Positions 53,103 through 62,659 of a stretch of DNA of 64,000 nucleotides are shown here, piece after piece. Where the stretch lies: assembly GCF_002953735.1 (NCBI RefSeq), contig NZ_CP025536.1, positions 440,001 to 504,000 on the forward strand, given 5' to 3'. Every line of letters begins with the position of its first letter. Positions within the stretch are counted from its first letter, which is position 1. This stretch comes from Streptococcus pluranimalium (GTDB taxonomy: Bacteria > Bacillota > Bacilli > Lactobacillales > Streptococcaceae). A program made the position numbers and the translations under genes. The notes under the pieces were generated by a model. The model was given only the letters and a program-made list of their open reading frames with translations, searched no databases and was not told the origin of the DNA.

Positions 53103-53494
53103 AAATCAAGCAGGTTTTAGCAAGTTTATTTCTCGTTATTGGAATGATGAGTTTATTAGGAGGTTGTAGCATGACAAAAGAAACATTGACAAAAGAGCAA
53201 CAAGATAATGTGGTGAGATGGATTGCAAGGGGATATGATGTTCATGAGGTGGAATTTTTAAAACTATCAAAAAATACTAGTACAGGTATATATTTACTAT
53301 CAATTCGTGTGAATAAGAATGAATCTCTTGAAACAACAATACCAGCAGATAGTCTAAGTGATTTTGACAGCGTAGAGGGAGAATTATTATTAGGGCCAAT
53401 TGATATTTTTCAAAAAATTACAAAAAGTAACCAATTAGAAAAACATGAAAAAATAGATATCAATAATATAAAAATTTCTTACTTGGAGGATTGA
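53099..53494 (+). CDS. immunity lipoprotein 8, cognate partner of the complete toxin (class B)
   Basis: 131 residues from the ATG after SD ATGGAGG. The signal peptide ends in LGGC with Cys at 23. The mature part starts TKETLTKEQQDNVVRWIARGYDV and ends ISYLED. It is two bases upstream of the intact lipase toxin gene, so it is the most likely immunity protein for it. Confidence 0.7.
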   Translation: MKIKQVLASLFLVIGMMSLLGGCSMTKETLTKEQQDNVVRWIARGYDVHEVEFLKLSKNTSTGIYLLSIRVNKNESLETTIPADSLSDFDSVEGELLLGPIDIFQKITKSNQLEKHEKIDINNIKISYLED

Positions 53495-53496
53495 TA

Positions 53497-54729
53497 ATGG
53501 CAACTGATGAACAATATAAATGGTTGGCTGAACAAGTTTATTGGGTAGAACAGAAAAGAGATGATGTTCAATACCACCCGATTTCGGACTCACATTATCC
53601 ATTTGATCCTAAAAATCCACAATTAGGTCAATTCCAAGTCCTCAAAGTCAAAGACAACACTTTTAATGGCATGCAGGCTATGGCGGTGGCACCAGTTGAT
53701 AAAAATGGTATGGCGGATTACAGCGAGGTTGTGATTGCCTATGCAGGAACCAATCGTGAAGATTTCAAAGATATGGGAACTGATATTCAATCCATTGGTC
53801 TTGGTAGCGATGAGTTAAAGTTCTTTAATGTCACTGCGGATTCTCAATTCTCAACAGCACTTGACTTCGCCAAGCAAGTTGAGAAAGAAGTCAAAAGGAA
53901 AAATCCCAATGCTGTTATCACGACGACTGGTCACTCTTTAGGACAGTCACTTGCCATGTATGTGGGGCTAAAACAAGGTTATGCCAATGTCGGCTACAAT
54001 GGTCCAGATATTCATAAGATGATTTCTGCCAAAGAAATCAAGTATATGCAAGAACATCCAGAGCAGTTCCGTAATTATCGCAATAAGCATGATGACATCG
54101 GAAATGTCATGGGCAATGTGACGAAAACAGCTATTTACCCTAAGGTCACAAAAGGCAAAGATAATATTAAGAATGCGATTCCAGATCACTTGCTGACAAA
54201 TTGGCAATTTACCAAGGATGGTCAGCTAAAAGATTTGGATGGCAAAGTTGTGACGGATAAAGTCGTCAGTGCCTATGCTCAAACGATTGCCGTTATGGCT
54301 CGCATTAATGCTAAAAGCAAACAATTAGCCAAAGGTGGATACAGTAGTAGGGAACAGATTTTTCTAGATACGATTCAAGGTGCTGCCGTTGCCCAAGGCA
54401 TGGCTGCTGCCGCTCAAGCTGGCGTTGATGATATTGAGCAAGTTGTCAAAGAAGGTGTCGAGAAAGCTAAAAGCTTATGGGAAGCGATTGACTTTACAGC
54501 TTACCAAGAGTTGAGTTACGATGAAGTTGTGAGTCTATTTGCAAGCCAAGGGGCTACTTATGAGAGCATTGTGACAGAGACTCAGACGACGCTTGAGGTT
54601 GGTCAGACAAATGCTGGCACGAAGGCCGAAGCCTTTACGACCTTAAAGGGACAAGTTGACCAAGTGATTCAAGCAAACATAGCCACCGATAAAAATCTAG
54701 CAAAGGATATTGAGAATTGGACAAGATAG
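53497..54729 (+). CDS. TslA-like lipase toxin with reverse domain order (type VII secretion type)
   Basis: 410 residues. Residues 1-42 are the variable head, 43-72 the shared junction (LGQFQVLKVKD, AMAVAPVDKNG), then a class 3 lipase domain: nucleophile Ser147 in TTGHSLGQSLA, YNGPDI near 167, probable Asp199/200 in KHDDIG and His231 in PDHLLTNW. Residues about 280-410 are helical (VAQGMAAAAQAGVDDIEQVV), likely the targeting part. The enzyme end comes first, as in staphylococcal TslA. No signal peptide. It is followed by two helical partners. Family placement and secretion route are inferred; no secretion machine is in the window. Confidence 0.7.
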   Translation: MATDEQYKWLAEQVYWVEQKRDDVQYHPISDSHYPFDPKNPQLGQFQVLKVKDNTFNGMQAMAVAPVDKNGMADYSEVVIAYAGTNREDFKDMGTDIQSIGLGSDELKFFNVTADSQFSTALDFAKQVEKEVKRKNPNAVITTTGHSLGQSLAMYVGLKQGYANVGYNGPDIHKMISAKEIKYMQEHPEQFRNYRNKHDDIGNVMGNVTKTAIYPKVTKGKDNIKNAIPDHLLTNWQFTKDGQLKDLDGKVVTDKVVSAYAQTIAVMARINAKSKQLAKGGYSSREQIFLDTIQGAAVAQGMAAAAQAGVDDIEQVVKEGVEKAKSLWEAIDFTAYQELSYDEVVSLFASQGATYESIVTETQTTLEVGQTNAGTKAEAFTTLKGQVDQVIQANIATDKNLAKDIENWTR

Positions 54730-55118
54730 ACTTAGAGATGAAAGCCTACAGAGAGCTTTCTGCAAAAGAATGTGAATATGAGGCGTTTCTTTCTGATTAT
54801 ACTCGTCAACTCCAGCTATATGAAGAGGCACGCATAGAGCTTCATCAGCGTTGGGTGGATTTGGAACGGCTGGTTGAAAATGAGCGAATGGCTATGAAGC
54901 AGTTTGAGGAAACGATTGATGACACAGAAGATGATTTGATAGAGTATAAGAATGATTTAGAAATTTTAGTCGGAGAATCGGAAATTGTTTACCATCAGGA
55001 AATGTCTGATATTGACAATGAAGAAAGCTTAACGAGAGAAAACTTTCAGAAGAAACGACTTGATTACGAAGATAGTATAGAAAGGTTACGGCAAAAATAT
55101 GCTAGCACCCATCAATGA
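54717..55118 (+). CDS. helical partner protein of the lipase toxin (Lap2/DUF3958-like)
   Basis: 133 residues if the TTG at 54717 is used, 126 from the ATG at 54738; the first has the better SD (AAGGA). Nearly all predicted helix, strongly acidic and coiled-coil-like (YRELSAKECEYEAFLSDY, YEDSIERLRQKYA). Small helical proteins of this kind bind the targeting domain of LXG or TslA toxins. It overlaps the toxin stop by 13 bases, so it is coupled to it. Confidence 0.55.
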   Translation: MDKIDLEMKAYRELSAKECEYEAFLSDYTRQLQLYEEARIELHQRWVDLERLVENERMAMKQFEETIDDTEDDLIEYKNDLEILVGESEIVYHQEMSDIDNEESLTRENFQKKRLDYEDSIERLRQKYASTHQ

Positions 55119-55392
55119 GTATTATACGGAGGAGGAACATGCGCATGCTCTAAAAATGATGCGTCGTTCAATGGAGACCAAAAGAGCCATTAGTCAAGCA
55201 AAGGCTCTTGTCACCAAAAAAAATAATAATATTGAGACCTATAAAAAAAAGATTCAAGAGAAAGCCACGCAAACGAAAACAGCTATTACAAATATAAAAG
55301 GTCAGCTGGATACTGGGATTAAAGGGGATACTGCTGATAAAATCAATGAATCCGTGGATACTTTAGTGGCAGGTTATGATGACATCATTTAA
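55099..55392 (+). CDS. helical partner protein of the lipase toxin (Lap1/TIGR04197-like)
   Basis: 97 residues, overlapping its upstream neighbour by 20 bases. Two helices with a turn, EEEHAHALKMMRRSMETKRA and KTAITNIKGQLDTGIKG, fit the WXG100-like small effectors or chaperones (SACOL2603 family) seen beside type VII toxins. It is the last gene of the array; pyrH follows after ~220 bases with no clear terminator. Confidence 0.55.
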   Translation: MLAPINEYYTEEEHAHALKMMRRSMETKRAISQAKALVTKKNNNIETYKKKIQEKATQTKTAITNIKGQLDTGIKGDTADKINESVDTLVAGYDDII

Positions 55393-55610
55393 ATACAGAG
55401 TATTAAGAAATAGATGATCATTAAATAGTTAAATAGATAGAAACATAATCTTTGAATTTTAAGAAATCCTTTGAACTAACGTCATAGAAAATAGTTAATA
55501 CCAAAAAGTAAAAACCACAATGCAATCAGGCTATTAAATCAAGACACTTTATGATAAAATGGTAAAGATGAAGATATGTTATCATGTCAACTAATATTGA
55601 GGAGAAGAAC

Positions 55611-56336
55611 ATGGTTCAACCAAAATATAAACGTGTTTTGATTAAATTATCTGGAGAAGCCCTTGCTGGTGATCGTGGTGTCGGTATTGACATTAAGACT
55701 GTACAAGAGATGGCAAAAGAAATTGCTGAAGTTCATGCGTCAGGTATCCAGATTGCTCTTGTCATTGGTGGTGGAAATCTTTGGCGTGGTGAGCCAGCTG
55801 CAGAAGCTGGTATGGATCGTGTTCAAGCAGACTACACCGGTATGCTTGGTACGGTTATGAATGCCCTAGTGATGGCAGACAGCCTTCAGCAAGAAGGTGT
55901 TGATACCCGTGTCCAAACGGCTATCGCTATGCATAACGTCGCAGAACCTTATATTCGTGGTCGTGCGCTTCGTCACCTTGAAAAAAATCGTGTGGTTATC
56001 TTTGGTGCAGGTATTGGGTCGCCGTATTTTTCAACAGATACAACAGCTGCCCTTCGTGCTGCTGAAATCGAGGCAGATGCTATCTTGATGGCTAAAAATG
56101 GCGTCGATGGTGTTTATAACGATGATCCACGTAAAAATGCTGACGCCGTTAAATTCGACGAATTGACACACGGTGAAGTGATTAAACGTGGCCTTAAGAT
56201 TATGGATGCAACAGCGTCTGCTATCTCAATGGACAATGATATTGATCTGGTTGTCTTTAATATGAATGAACCAGGAAATATCAAACGTGTCGTTCTAGGT
56301 GAGCAAATCGGTACAACCGTCTCAAATAAAGCATAA
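55611..56336 (+). CDS. pyrH: UMP kinase
   Basis: Makes UDP from UMP. 241 residues from the ATG after SD GAGGAG; an in-frame ATG nine codons upstream has no SD. Amino-acid-kinase fold: [19 protein letters not shown] near the start, [20 protein letters not shown] near 50 and [19 protein letters not shown] near 160. It is 19 bases upstream of frr, the standard pairing. Confidence 0.97.
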   Translation: MVQPKYKRVLIKLSGEALAGDRGVGIDIKTVQEMAKEIAEVHASGIQIALVIGGGNLWRGEPAAEAGMDRVQADYTGMLGTVMNALVMADSLQQEGVDTRVQTAIAMHNVAEPYIRGRALRHLEKNRVVIFGAGIGSPYFSTDTTAALRAAEIEADAILMAKNGVDGVYNDDPRKNADAVKFDELTHGEVIKRGLKIMDATASAISMDNDIDLVVFNMNEPGNIKRVVLGEQIGTTVSNKA

Positions 56337-56355
56337 AAGGATAAAGGATAAAACA

Positions 56356-56913
56356 ATGACAAAAGAAATTATTGTAAACGCAAAAGAACGTTTTGAGCAA
56401 TCACATCAATCACTAGCTCGTGAATTCGCTGGTATTCGTGCTGGTCGTGCCAATGCTAGTCTTTTAGACCGCATTCAAGTAGAATACTACGGGGCTCCAA
56501 CACCACTTAACCAACTAGCATCAATCACAGTTCCTGAAGCACGTGTGCTTTTGATTTCACCGTTTGATAAATCATCAATCAAAGATATCGAACGTGCTAT
56601 CAATGAATCTGACCTCGGTATCAATCCAGCTAACGATGGTTCAGTTATTCGTTTGGTCATCCCACCACTTACCGAAGAAACTCGCAAAGATCTTGCTAAA
56701 GAAGTGAAAAAAGTTGGGGAAAATGCCAAAGTTGCTATTCGTAATATCCGTCGCGATGCCATGGATGATGCTAAAAAACAAGAGAAAAATAATGAAATCA
56801 CTGAGGATGAATTGCGTACTCTTGAAAAAGATATTCAAACAGCAACAGATGAAGCTGTTAAGCATATCGATAGCATGGTTGCTAATAAAGAAAAAGAACT
56901 TCTAGAAGTTTAA
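56356..56913 (+). CDS. frr: ribosome recycling factor
   Basis: 185 residues, standard. It splits post-termination ribosomes together with EF-G. Conserved [21 protein letters not shown] and [21 protein letters not shown] are intact. SD AAAGGAT. A hairpin with GGCGGTG / CATTGCC and a T run follows near 56931-56986. Confidence 0.97.
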   Translation: MTKEIIVNAKERFEQSHQSLAREFAGIRAGRANASLLDRIQVEYYGAPTPLNQLASITVPEARVLLISPFDKSSIKDIERAINESDLGINPANDGSVIRLVIPPLTEETRKDLAKEVKKVGENAKVAIRNIRRDAMDDAKKQEKNNEITEDELRTLEKDIQTATDEAVKHIDSMVANKEKELLEV

Positions 56914-57007
56914 GATAAGAATAAAAAACTAAAAGGCGGTGTGATGAAAGACCCGATTTGGGCGATTTGTCCCATTGCCTTTTTTGTCAAAGAAATAGAG
57001 AAAAAAC

Positions 57008-57865
57008 ATGAATGAATTACTAGGTACAGTTATCAGTGGTATGGTAACAGATGAAAATAGTCACGCCTATTTTGTCCCAAAAGATGGGATAACCTTTGCA
57101 CTCGCAAAAGAAGAGGGAGAACACCAGATTGGTGAGATGGTCAAAGGTTTTGTTTATACGGATATGAGACAAAAACCGCGTTTGACTACCAAGGATATCG
57201 CGTCAACTCGAACGTCTTATGGATGGGGAACAGTTACTGATGTTCGTCGCGATTTGGGAGTCTTTGTCGACACAGGCATTCCAGAAAAGGAAATTGTAGT
57301 TTCCTTGGATGTCCTTCCAGAGATGAAAGAATTATGGCCTAAAAAGGGAGACCGCCTTTATATCAAGCTTGATGTAGACCGTAAAGATCGCATCTGGGGC
57401 TTACCTGCTGAAGCAGAAGTCTTTCAAAAGATGGCTGGACCGGCATACGATAATATGCAAAATCAAACGTGGCCAGCTATTGTTTATCGCCTCAAACTCT
57501 CGGGAACCTTCGTTTACTTGCCTGAGAATAATATGTTGGGCTTTATTCACCCAAGCGAACGTTACGCTGAGCCACGTCTCGGGCAAGTTCTAGATGCTCG
57601 TGTCATTGGCTTTCGTGAGGTTGATCGCACCTTAAATTTATCGCTTAAACCGCGTTCTTTTGAGATGTTGGAAAATGATGCTCAGATGATTTTGACTTAT
57701 CTAGAGTCAAATGGAGGTTTCATGACGCTTAATGACAAATCCTCCCCAGAGGACATCAAGGCAACCTTTGGGATTTCCAAAGGGCAGTTCAAAAAAGCAT
57801 TAGGTGGATTGATGAAAGCTAAGAAAATTAAGCAAGATAGTCTAGGGACAGAGTTAATCAATTAG
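57008..57865 (+). CDS. cvfB: S1-like RNA-binding virulence regulator CvfB family
   Basis: 285 residues: three S1-like beta-barrel domains (about 1-60, 65-130 and 145-215) and a C-terminal winged helix (about 220-285, [23 protein letters not shown]). S. aureus CvfB binds RNA and affects virulence gene mRNA decay. The position after frr is conserved in streptococci. A short hairpin terminator (AAAAATC-CAG / CTG-GATTTTT) follows. Confidence 0.9.
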   Translation: MNELLGTVISGMVTDENSHAYFVPKDGITFALAKEEGEHQIGEMVKGFVYTDMRQKPRLTTKDIASTRTSYGWGTVTDVRRDLGVFVDTGIPEKEIVVSLDVLPEMKELWPKKGDRLYIKLDVDRKDRIWGLPAEAEVFQKMAGPAYDNMQNQTWPAIVYRLKLSGTFVYLPENNMLGFIHPSERYAEPRLGQVLDARVIGFREVDRTLNLSLKPRSFEMLENDAQMILTYLESNGGFMTLNDKSSPEDIKATFGISKGQFKKALGGLMKAKKIKQDSLGTELIN

Positions 57866-57879
57866 TTTTCAGAAAAAAT

Positions 57880-57925
57880 AAAAAAATCTCAGACAATCTG
57901 GGATTTTTCTGTTACAATAAGAAAA
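57880..57925 (+). terminator. cvfB terminator followed by the msrA promoter
   Basis: AAAAATC-T-CAG / CTG-G-GATTTTT (57884-57910), then TGT-TACAAT (57911-57919), an extended -10 for msrA. Confidence 0.65.
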
Positions 57926-57945
57926 AAATAAAACGAGGTATGAGT

Positions 57946-58455
57946 ATGGAAAGAGCGATATTTGCAGGCGGTTGTTTCTGGTGTATGGTGCAACCTTTCG
58001 AAGAACAAGACGGCATCCTATCTGTTCGTAGTGGTTATACAGGTGGTCATGTTCCAAATCCAACTTATGAGCAAGTCTGCAGTCACACAACGGGACACAC
58101 AGAGGCAGTAGAGATTATTTTTGATCCCGAAAAAGTGTCCTATAATGACTTGGTGGAACTATACTGGGCACAAACTGATCCAACAGACGCTTTTGGTCAG
58201 TTTGAAGATCGTGGCGATAACTATCGTCCCGTTATTTATTATACAACTGAAGCACAAAAGGAGATTGCGGAAGCCTCTAAGGCTGCACTAGATGCATCAG
58301 GTCGCTTTGATAAACCGATTGTGACAACGATTGAACCTGCTGAAACTTTCTATGAAGCAGAAGAATACCATCAAGGTTTCTATAAAACCAACCCTGAACG
58401 TTATGCAGCTTCAAGTGCTATTCGTCATCAGTTTCTAGAGGAGAATTGGCATTGA
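57946..58455 (+). CDS. msrA: peptide-methionine (S)-S-oxide reductase
   Basis: Repairs oxidised methionine. 169 residues from the second Met, which has the better SD spacing (ACGAGGT). The catalytic Cys is in [14 protein letters not shown] near residue 10, and substrate residues are in [15 protein letters not shown]. It has no MsrB domain. It overlaps yozE by 4 bases. Confidence 0.95.
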   Translation: MERAIFAGGCFWCMVQPFEEQDGILSVRSGYTGGHVPNPTYEQVCSHTTGHTEAVEIIFDPEKVSYNDLVELYWAQTDPTDAFGQFEDRGDNYRPVIYYTTEAQKEIAEASKAALDASGRFDKPIVTTIEPAETFYEAEEYHQGFYKTNPERYAASSAIRHQFLEENWH

Positions 58456-58667
58456 GAAAATCCTTTTATACTTGGTTGATGACTGAGCGAAATCCTAAGT
58501 CAAATGCGCCAGTAGCTATCTTGGCTGATTTGGCTTTTGAAGACATGACATTTCCCAAGCATACAGATGACTTTGATACCATCAGTCGCTATCTGGAAGA
58601 CCAAGCTAGTTTTGCTTTCAATCTGAGTCATTTTGACCAGATTTGGGAAGATTATTTGGCACATTAA
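58452..58667 (+). CDS. yozE: YozE-family protein (UPF0346)
   Basis: 71 residues starting at TTG, chosen because SD GAGGAG lies 7 bases before it and because the family N-terminus is [19 protein letters not shown] sterile-alpha-motif-like helical bundle is predicted. The role is unknown. It is coupled to msrA by a 4-base overlap. Confidence 0.9.
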   Translation: MRKSFYTWLMTERNPKSNAPVAILADLAFEDMTFPKHTDDFDTISRYLEDQASFAFNLSHFDQIWEDYLAH

Positions 58668-58682
58668 ACTACAATATTCAAA

Positions 58683-58717
58683 AAATCCCTATTTTTAGGG
58701 ATTTTTGATATAATGAA
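58683..58717 (+). repeat. 35-bp terminator-promoter direct repeat, left copy
   Basis: A terminator hairpin (AATCCCTA / TAGGGATT with T run) fused to TGA-TATAAT. Identical to 60034-60068; the two copies flank the MFS gene. Confidence 0.85.
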
Positions 58718-58854
58718 GGCAATACGATACGAAAACAAGATTATTCGGGGAGGAAAGCAGAATAACTGCCAGAGGTATTATGTAGGTAAAAAATAATGTA
58801 TAGTTGATTTACTCGTGACCAAAGTGTCACCTTGTCTTGAATAAGGAATAATCT

Positions 58855-60024
58855 ATGTTTACATTATCGTATCGACGTAATATTGCTCTTTTAGGAGCGA
58901 CAGAATTTTTTGCCTTCTTTGGCATTACTACTTTTTGGCTTTTATTTCTCAGCCAACATGGCATGGCACTCTGGCAGATTGGAATTTTGGAAAGTATCTT
59001 TCATTTAACTAGCCTAATTTCAGAAGTACCTTCAGGTATGCTAGCCGATCGTTTTTCTTATAAAACCAATTTGTATCTCAGTCGTTTGGCCAGTATTTTT
59101 TCTAGTATCTTGATGTTGGTCGGCCATGGGAATTTTTGGATATATGCATTTGGAATGATTATCAACGCTTGGGCTTATAATTTTGATTCAGGTACCAGTT
59201 CTGCTATGCTCTTTGAATCGGTAAAAGAAGCGGGGATGGAATCGAAATTCTTGAAGATATCCAGTTTTTTTGGTGGTGTTGCTGAAGTGACGCGAACCTT
59301 GGGAATCTTGGTCGCTGGCTTTTTTGTCCATGGATTGCTGGATGTGACCTATGTGATTCATATAGTCTTGTCCCTTTTTGTCCTATTTTTCATTTTCCTT
59401 ATGAAAGAGCCCAGTTTCAAGTTGGAAAGAGAGAAAAGTCCAACTCTAAAGATGATTATGGAGACCGTTTTTCTGACCTTTAAAAGAGAGCCTCGGTTGC
59501 TCACTTGGATGATCAAGGTGCAATTTTTATCGGTCGTTATGACCATGTTTTACTTTTATTATCAAAATGAAATGACGGCTTTGACCTCTTGGCAGATTAG
59601 TACCATGATGCTGGTTTCGAGTGTTGTCAATATTGGTTGCATTTGGTTGGCCAGTCGACTGGGGCAAGTGATCAAGGCGACAACATTATTTCCAATCATG
59701 GTTGGCTTGACAGGAATATTTTACTTGTTGTCCTGGTTTCAGTGGCCGGTGATTTACATCCTTATTTACTTAGTGACGGAAGGTTTATTCGCACTATTTG
59801 AACCAATCTTTGGCAATGACTTACAAAAGATGATTCCTAGTGGCGTTCGCGCTACCATGCTCAGTGTCGTTAGTATGCTTTTTAGCTTGGCTATGATTTT
59901 AATTTTCCCTGTGACAGGTTGGATGATTGACAGCTTTGGCTTTGCCAATAGTTTTGTCTATCTTGGAAGCTTGTTATTATTAGCGACCGTCTTTTTAAGA
60001 TTTCAAAGCAAATCAAAGGTCTAA
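58855..60024 (+). CDS. MFS family transporter
   Basis: 389 residues with 12 hydrophobic helices. The loop between helices 2 and 3 carries a motif A variant, SEVPSGMLADRFSYK. A multidrug or metabolite exporter is likely; the substrate is unknown. SD AAGGA. A ~135-bp leader contains an inverted repeat GTGAC / GTCAC (58815-58830), a possible operator. It lies between two 35-bp direct repeats, as though inserted between yozE and phoH. Confidence 0.85.
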   Translation: MFTLSYRRNIALLGATEFFAFFGITTFWLLFLSQHGMALWQIGILESIFHLTSLISEVPSGMLADRFSYKTNLYLSRLASIFSSILMLVGHGNFWIYAFGMIINAWAYNFDSGTSSAMLFESVKEAGMESKFLKISSFFGGVAEVTRTLGILVAGFFVHGLLDVTYVIHIVLSLFVLFFIFLMKEPSFKLEREKSPTLKMIMETVFLTFKREPRLLTWMIKVQFLSVVMTMFYFYYQNEMTALTSWQISTMMLVSSVVNIGCIWLASRLGQVIKATTLFPIMVGLTGIFYLLSWFQWPVIYILIYLVTEGLFALFEPIFGNDLQKMIPSGVRATMLSVVSMLFSLAMILIFPVTGWMIDSFGFANSFVYLGSLLLLATVFLRFQSKSKV

Positions 60025-60033
60025 ACGAATTAG

Positions 60034-60068
60034 AAATCCCTATTTTTAGGGATTTTTGATATAATGAA
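60034..60068 (+). repeat. 35-bp terminator-promoter direct repeat, right copy
   Basis: Same sequence as 58683-58717. It serves as terminator for the MFS gene and as the extended -10 promoter for phoH. Confidence 0.85.
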
Positions 60069-60097
60069 AGTAATTTAACAAAGAAAAGGATTTAAGT

Positions 60098-61156
60098 TTG
60101 CAAGAATATTCTGTAGAAATTACCCTTAAGCATCCCGATGATGTCTTGGCACTTTTCGGGACTAATGAACGCCATTTACGCCTTATTGAAGAGCATCTTC
60201 AGGTTATTATTCATGCTAGAACTGAACGTGTTCAGATTTTAGCTGATGAGCAAGAAGCAGTAGAACTAGCACGTATCACTATTCAAGCTCTTCTTGTCTT
60301 GGTAGAACGTGGCATGACGGTTAACACATCTGACGTGGTAACTGCCTTATCTATGGCTGAGAATGGAACCATCGATAAATTTGTAGCTCTTTATGAAGAA
60401 GAAATTATCAAGGATAGCTATGGCAAGCCCATTCGCGTTAAAACGCTAGGTCAAAAGGTTTATGTAGATAGCCTTAAGAAGCATGATGTGGTTTTCGGTA
60501 TTGGTCCTGCTGGTACTGGTAAGACCTTTCTTGCGGTGACCTTGGCTGTCACAGCCCTCAAGCGTGGTCAGGTTAAGCGCATTATCTTGACGCGTCCTGC
60601 GGTGGAAGCTGGCGAGAGTTTAGGATTTTTACCGGGAGACTTAAAGGAAAAAGTCGATCCTTATCTTCGTCCTGTTTATGATGCTCTTTATCAGATTTTA
60701 GGCAAGGAGCAGACGACACGTCTCATGGAGCGTGACATCATTGAGATTGCGCCATTAGCTTACATGCGTGGACGGACCTTAGATGATGCTTTTGTCATTT
60801 TGGATGAAGCGCAGAACACGACTATCATGCAAATGAAGATGTTCTTGACACGTCTTGGCTTTAATTCTAAGATGATTGTCAACGGTGATACCAGTCAAAT
60901 TGATTTGCCTCGTAATGTAAAATCAGGTTTGATTGATGCGGCTGAAAAGTTGAAACGGATCAAACAGATTGATTTTGTTCACTTCTCAGCTAGTGATGTG
61001 GTTCGTCATCCAGTGGTTGCTGAAATCATCAATGCCTATGAAACCAAACCTTTGCATGAGTCGATTCAAAAGTCAACAGAAGAAAATCAAGCTTCTAAAA
61101 AATCGGGTTTAACCACTTATGAAGTGATTGGGGAATTACCTGAGGATAAGGATTGA
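60098..61156 (+). CDS. phoH: PhoH-family ATPase
   Basis: 352 residues from a TTG start with SD AAAGGA. An N-terminal KH-like region (about 1-100) is followed by the PhoH ATPase domain: Walker A GIGPAGTGKTFLA near residue 134, and Walker B AFVILDEAQNT near 230. The C-terminal 30 residues are acidic. The role is in RNA metabolism or ribosome assembly, often linked to YbeY, which is encoded 1.5 kb downstream here. A terminator follows at 61172-61204. Confidence 0.92.
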   Translation: MQEYSVEITLKHPDDVLALFGTNERHLRLIEEHLQVIIHARTERVQILADEQEAVELARITIQALLVLVERGMTVNTSDVVTALSMAENGTIDKFVALYEEEIIKDSYGKPIRVKTLGQKVYVDSLKKHDVVFGIGPAGTGKTFLAVTLAVTALKRGQVKRIILTRPAVEAGESLGFLPGDLKEKVDPYLRPVYDALYQILGKEQTTRLMERDIIEIAPLAYMRGRTLDDAFVILDEAQNTTIMQMKMFLTRLGFNSKMIVNGDTSQIDLPRNVKSGLIDAAEKLKRIKQIDFVHFSASDVVRHPVVAEIINAYETKPLHESIQKSTEENQASKKSGLTTYEVIGELPEDKD

Positions 61157-61171
61157 GTTTAGTGTTAACGT

Positions 61172-61238
61172 AAAGACTCTCTGATGATTCGGAGAGTCTT
61201 TTTCTTGTGTTAAAAAGCACCTCGCTTTGAGATGCTTT
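61172..61238. terminator. two back-to-back terminators for phoH and the convergent membrane protein gene
   Basis: AAAGACTCTC / GAGAGTCTTT with a T run on the plus strand (61172-61204). A second hairpin AAAAAGCACCTC / GAGATGCTTTT (61212-61238, one wobble) gives a T run on the minus strand. Confidence 0.8.
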
Positions 61239-61253
61239 TGATGTTTTTAGACC

Positions 61254-62459
61254 TTATTTCTTGTTAAGGAAATTTTCTAATTTCTCAAGTTGACGAGCTG
61301 CAAAGTCTTTACCACCAAGACCAAAGGCAAGGGCGAAAGCAACGGCAACAGCACCAAGGATGATAGTGAATGTTGTTTGAACGATGGTTTGAGCAATGTT
61401 TAATTGATCAAGTGCCATAAAAATAGCAAGAGCAATCAAACCATAACGAACAACTTCGCCAAGAGCTTTGCTGCTTGTAGATTTAGCAATAAATCCAGCA
61501 AGAACATTACCTAGAACGATAGCAAGACCAAGAATTGCTAGTGAACTGATAACAGCAGGAAGGTAAGCAATTACTGCAAGACCGATGGTGTTAAGAACAG
61601 AAAGGTTAAGTGTTGCAAGTGCTTGTACAAAGAAGAAAACTAAGATAATAGCACTAACGATGTTAGCAAGGACAGTTGAAATTTGGTAGTCAGCTTGACC
61701 TTTAACGCTCAAATATTGTGAATATTTATCGATACCTGATGCCTTAAGCACTTTTTCAAGCAAGTTGCTAAGCAATTTAGCGATGAAGCCACCGATTGCT
61801 AAGAGAACAACAGCAACCAAGATGTTTGGAATGAAGCTGATGACTTGGTTTAATAAGCTAACAATTGGTTCAGAAAGTGATTTGATGCCAAGGGTTTCAA
61901 GAGCTAGTGTTAGGATTGGGATGAAGAGAAGAACGTAAACGATTGATGACAACACATCAGCGATTTTAATTTCGTTAACTTTAGCTTGATCCACATCTTG
62001 ATCGAAGAGTTTACTCATCCATTTTTCAAATGGCAATTTCACCAAGAGGCTGCTAACGAGGTTCTTAACGAACTTGCAGAGGAAGACACCAACGAACAGG
62101 ATAAGACCAGCTGCTACAGCATTTGGTAAGAAACCAAAGAATTTAGCAAACATGTTTGAGATTGGATCAACCACACTTGATACTCCAAGACCAGAAAGGA
62201 TAGCTGGTAGGAAGAACACGATAACTAAGAAATAGGCAAATTGACCAAAGCCTTTAACGAGAGCTTTCTCGTCTTGTGTTGGTTTTACCAATCCCCATTT
62301 TGATAATTTAGCGACAGGAGCTAATTTTGTAAGACCTTTGATGACCAACTTTTTAACAAGAGCAGCTACGATAAGGGCTACAAGGATTAAAACGATGATA
62401 CGAATGGCACCTGGAAGAGCTCCAAAGATAGATTCTGTGAATCTAGATAATGTATCCAT
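61254..62459 (-). CDS. MscS-type membrane protein with repeated TM helices
   Basis: 401 residues from the Met after SD AGGAGG; the frame runs 12 codons further up without an SD. It contains several copies of a Gly/Ala/Leu-rich membrane helix followed by a short helix (e.g. IPNILVAVVLLAIGGFIAKLLSNL and LPNAVAAGLILFVGVFLCKFVKNL), the TM-helix repeat of small-conductance mechanosensitive channel relatives. The usual MscS beta domain is not evident. A role in osmotic response is inferred. Confidence 0.75.
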   Translation of the reverse strand: MDTLSRFTESIFGALPGAIRIIVLILVALIVAALVKKLVIKGLTKLAPVAKLSKWGLVKPTQDEKALVKGFGQFAYFLVIVFFLPAILSGLGVSSVVDPISNMFAKFFGFLPNAVAAGLILFVGVFLCKFVKNLVSSLLVKLPFEKWMSKLFDQDVDQAKVNEIKIADVLSSIVYVLLFIPILTLALETLGIKSLSEPIVSLLNQVISFIPNILVAVVLLAIGGFIAKLLSNLLEKVLKASGIDKYSQYLSVKGQADYQISTVLANIVSAIILVFFFVQALATLNLSVLNTIGLAVIAYLPAVISSLAILGLAIVLGNVLAGFIAKSTSSKALGEVVRYGLIALAIFMALDQLNIAQTIVQTTFTIILGAVAVAFALAFGLGGKDFAARQLEKLENFLNKK

Positions 62460-62659
62460 AATGATACCTCCTAAAAATATTTCCACAACTAGCATATCAT
62501 GATGCTCTATAATTCACAAAGGAAATGATTTTATTATCAAAGTATCTGTAGACGTATAGAGAGCTTCCCTAGGATTTATGGTATAATGAGAAGACTATAA
62601 GAATTTGAAAGAAAGGATAAAATCGCACTTTAGATGAAGTGATGATTAGTATCTAACAT

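Noticed and set aside
46185..55392. A complete type VII secretion locus
   Set aside because: No EssC, EsaA, EssA/B or EsxA gene lies in the window; the toxin would depend on a machine encoded elsewhere.
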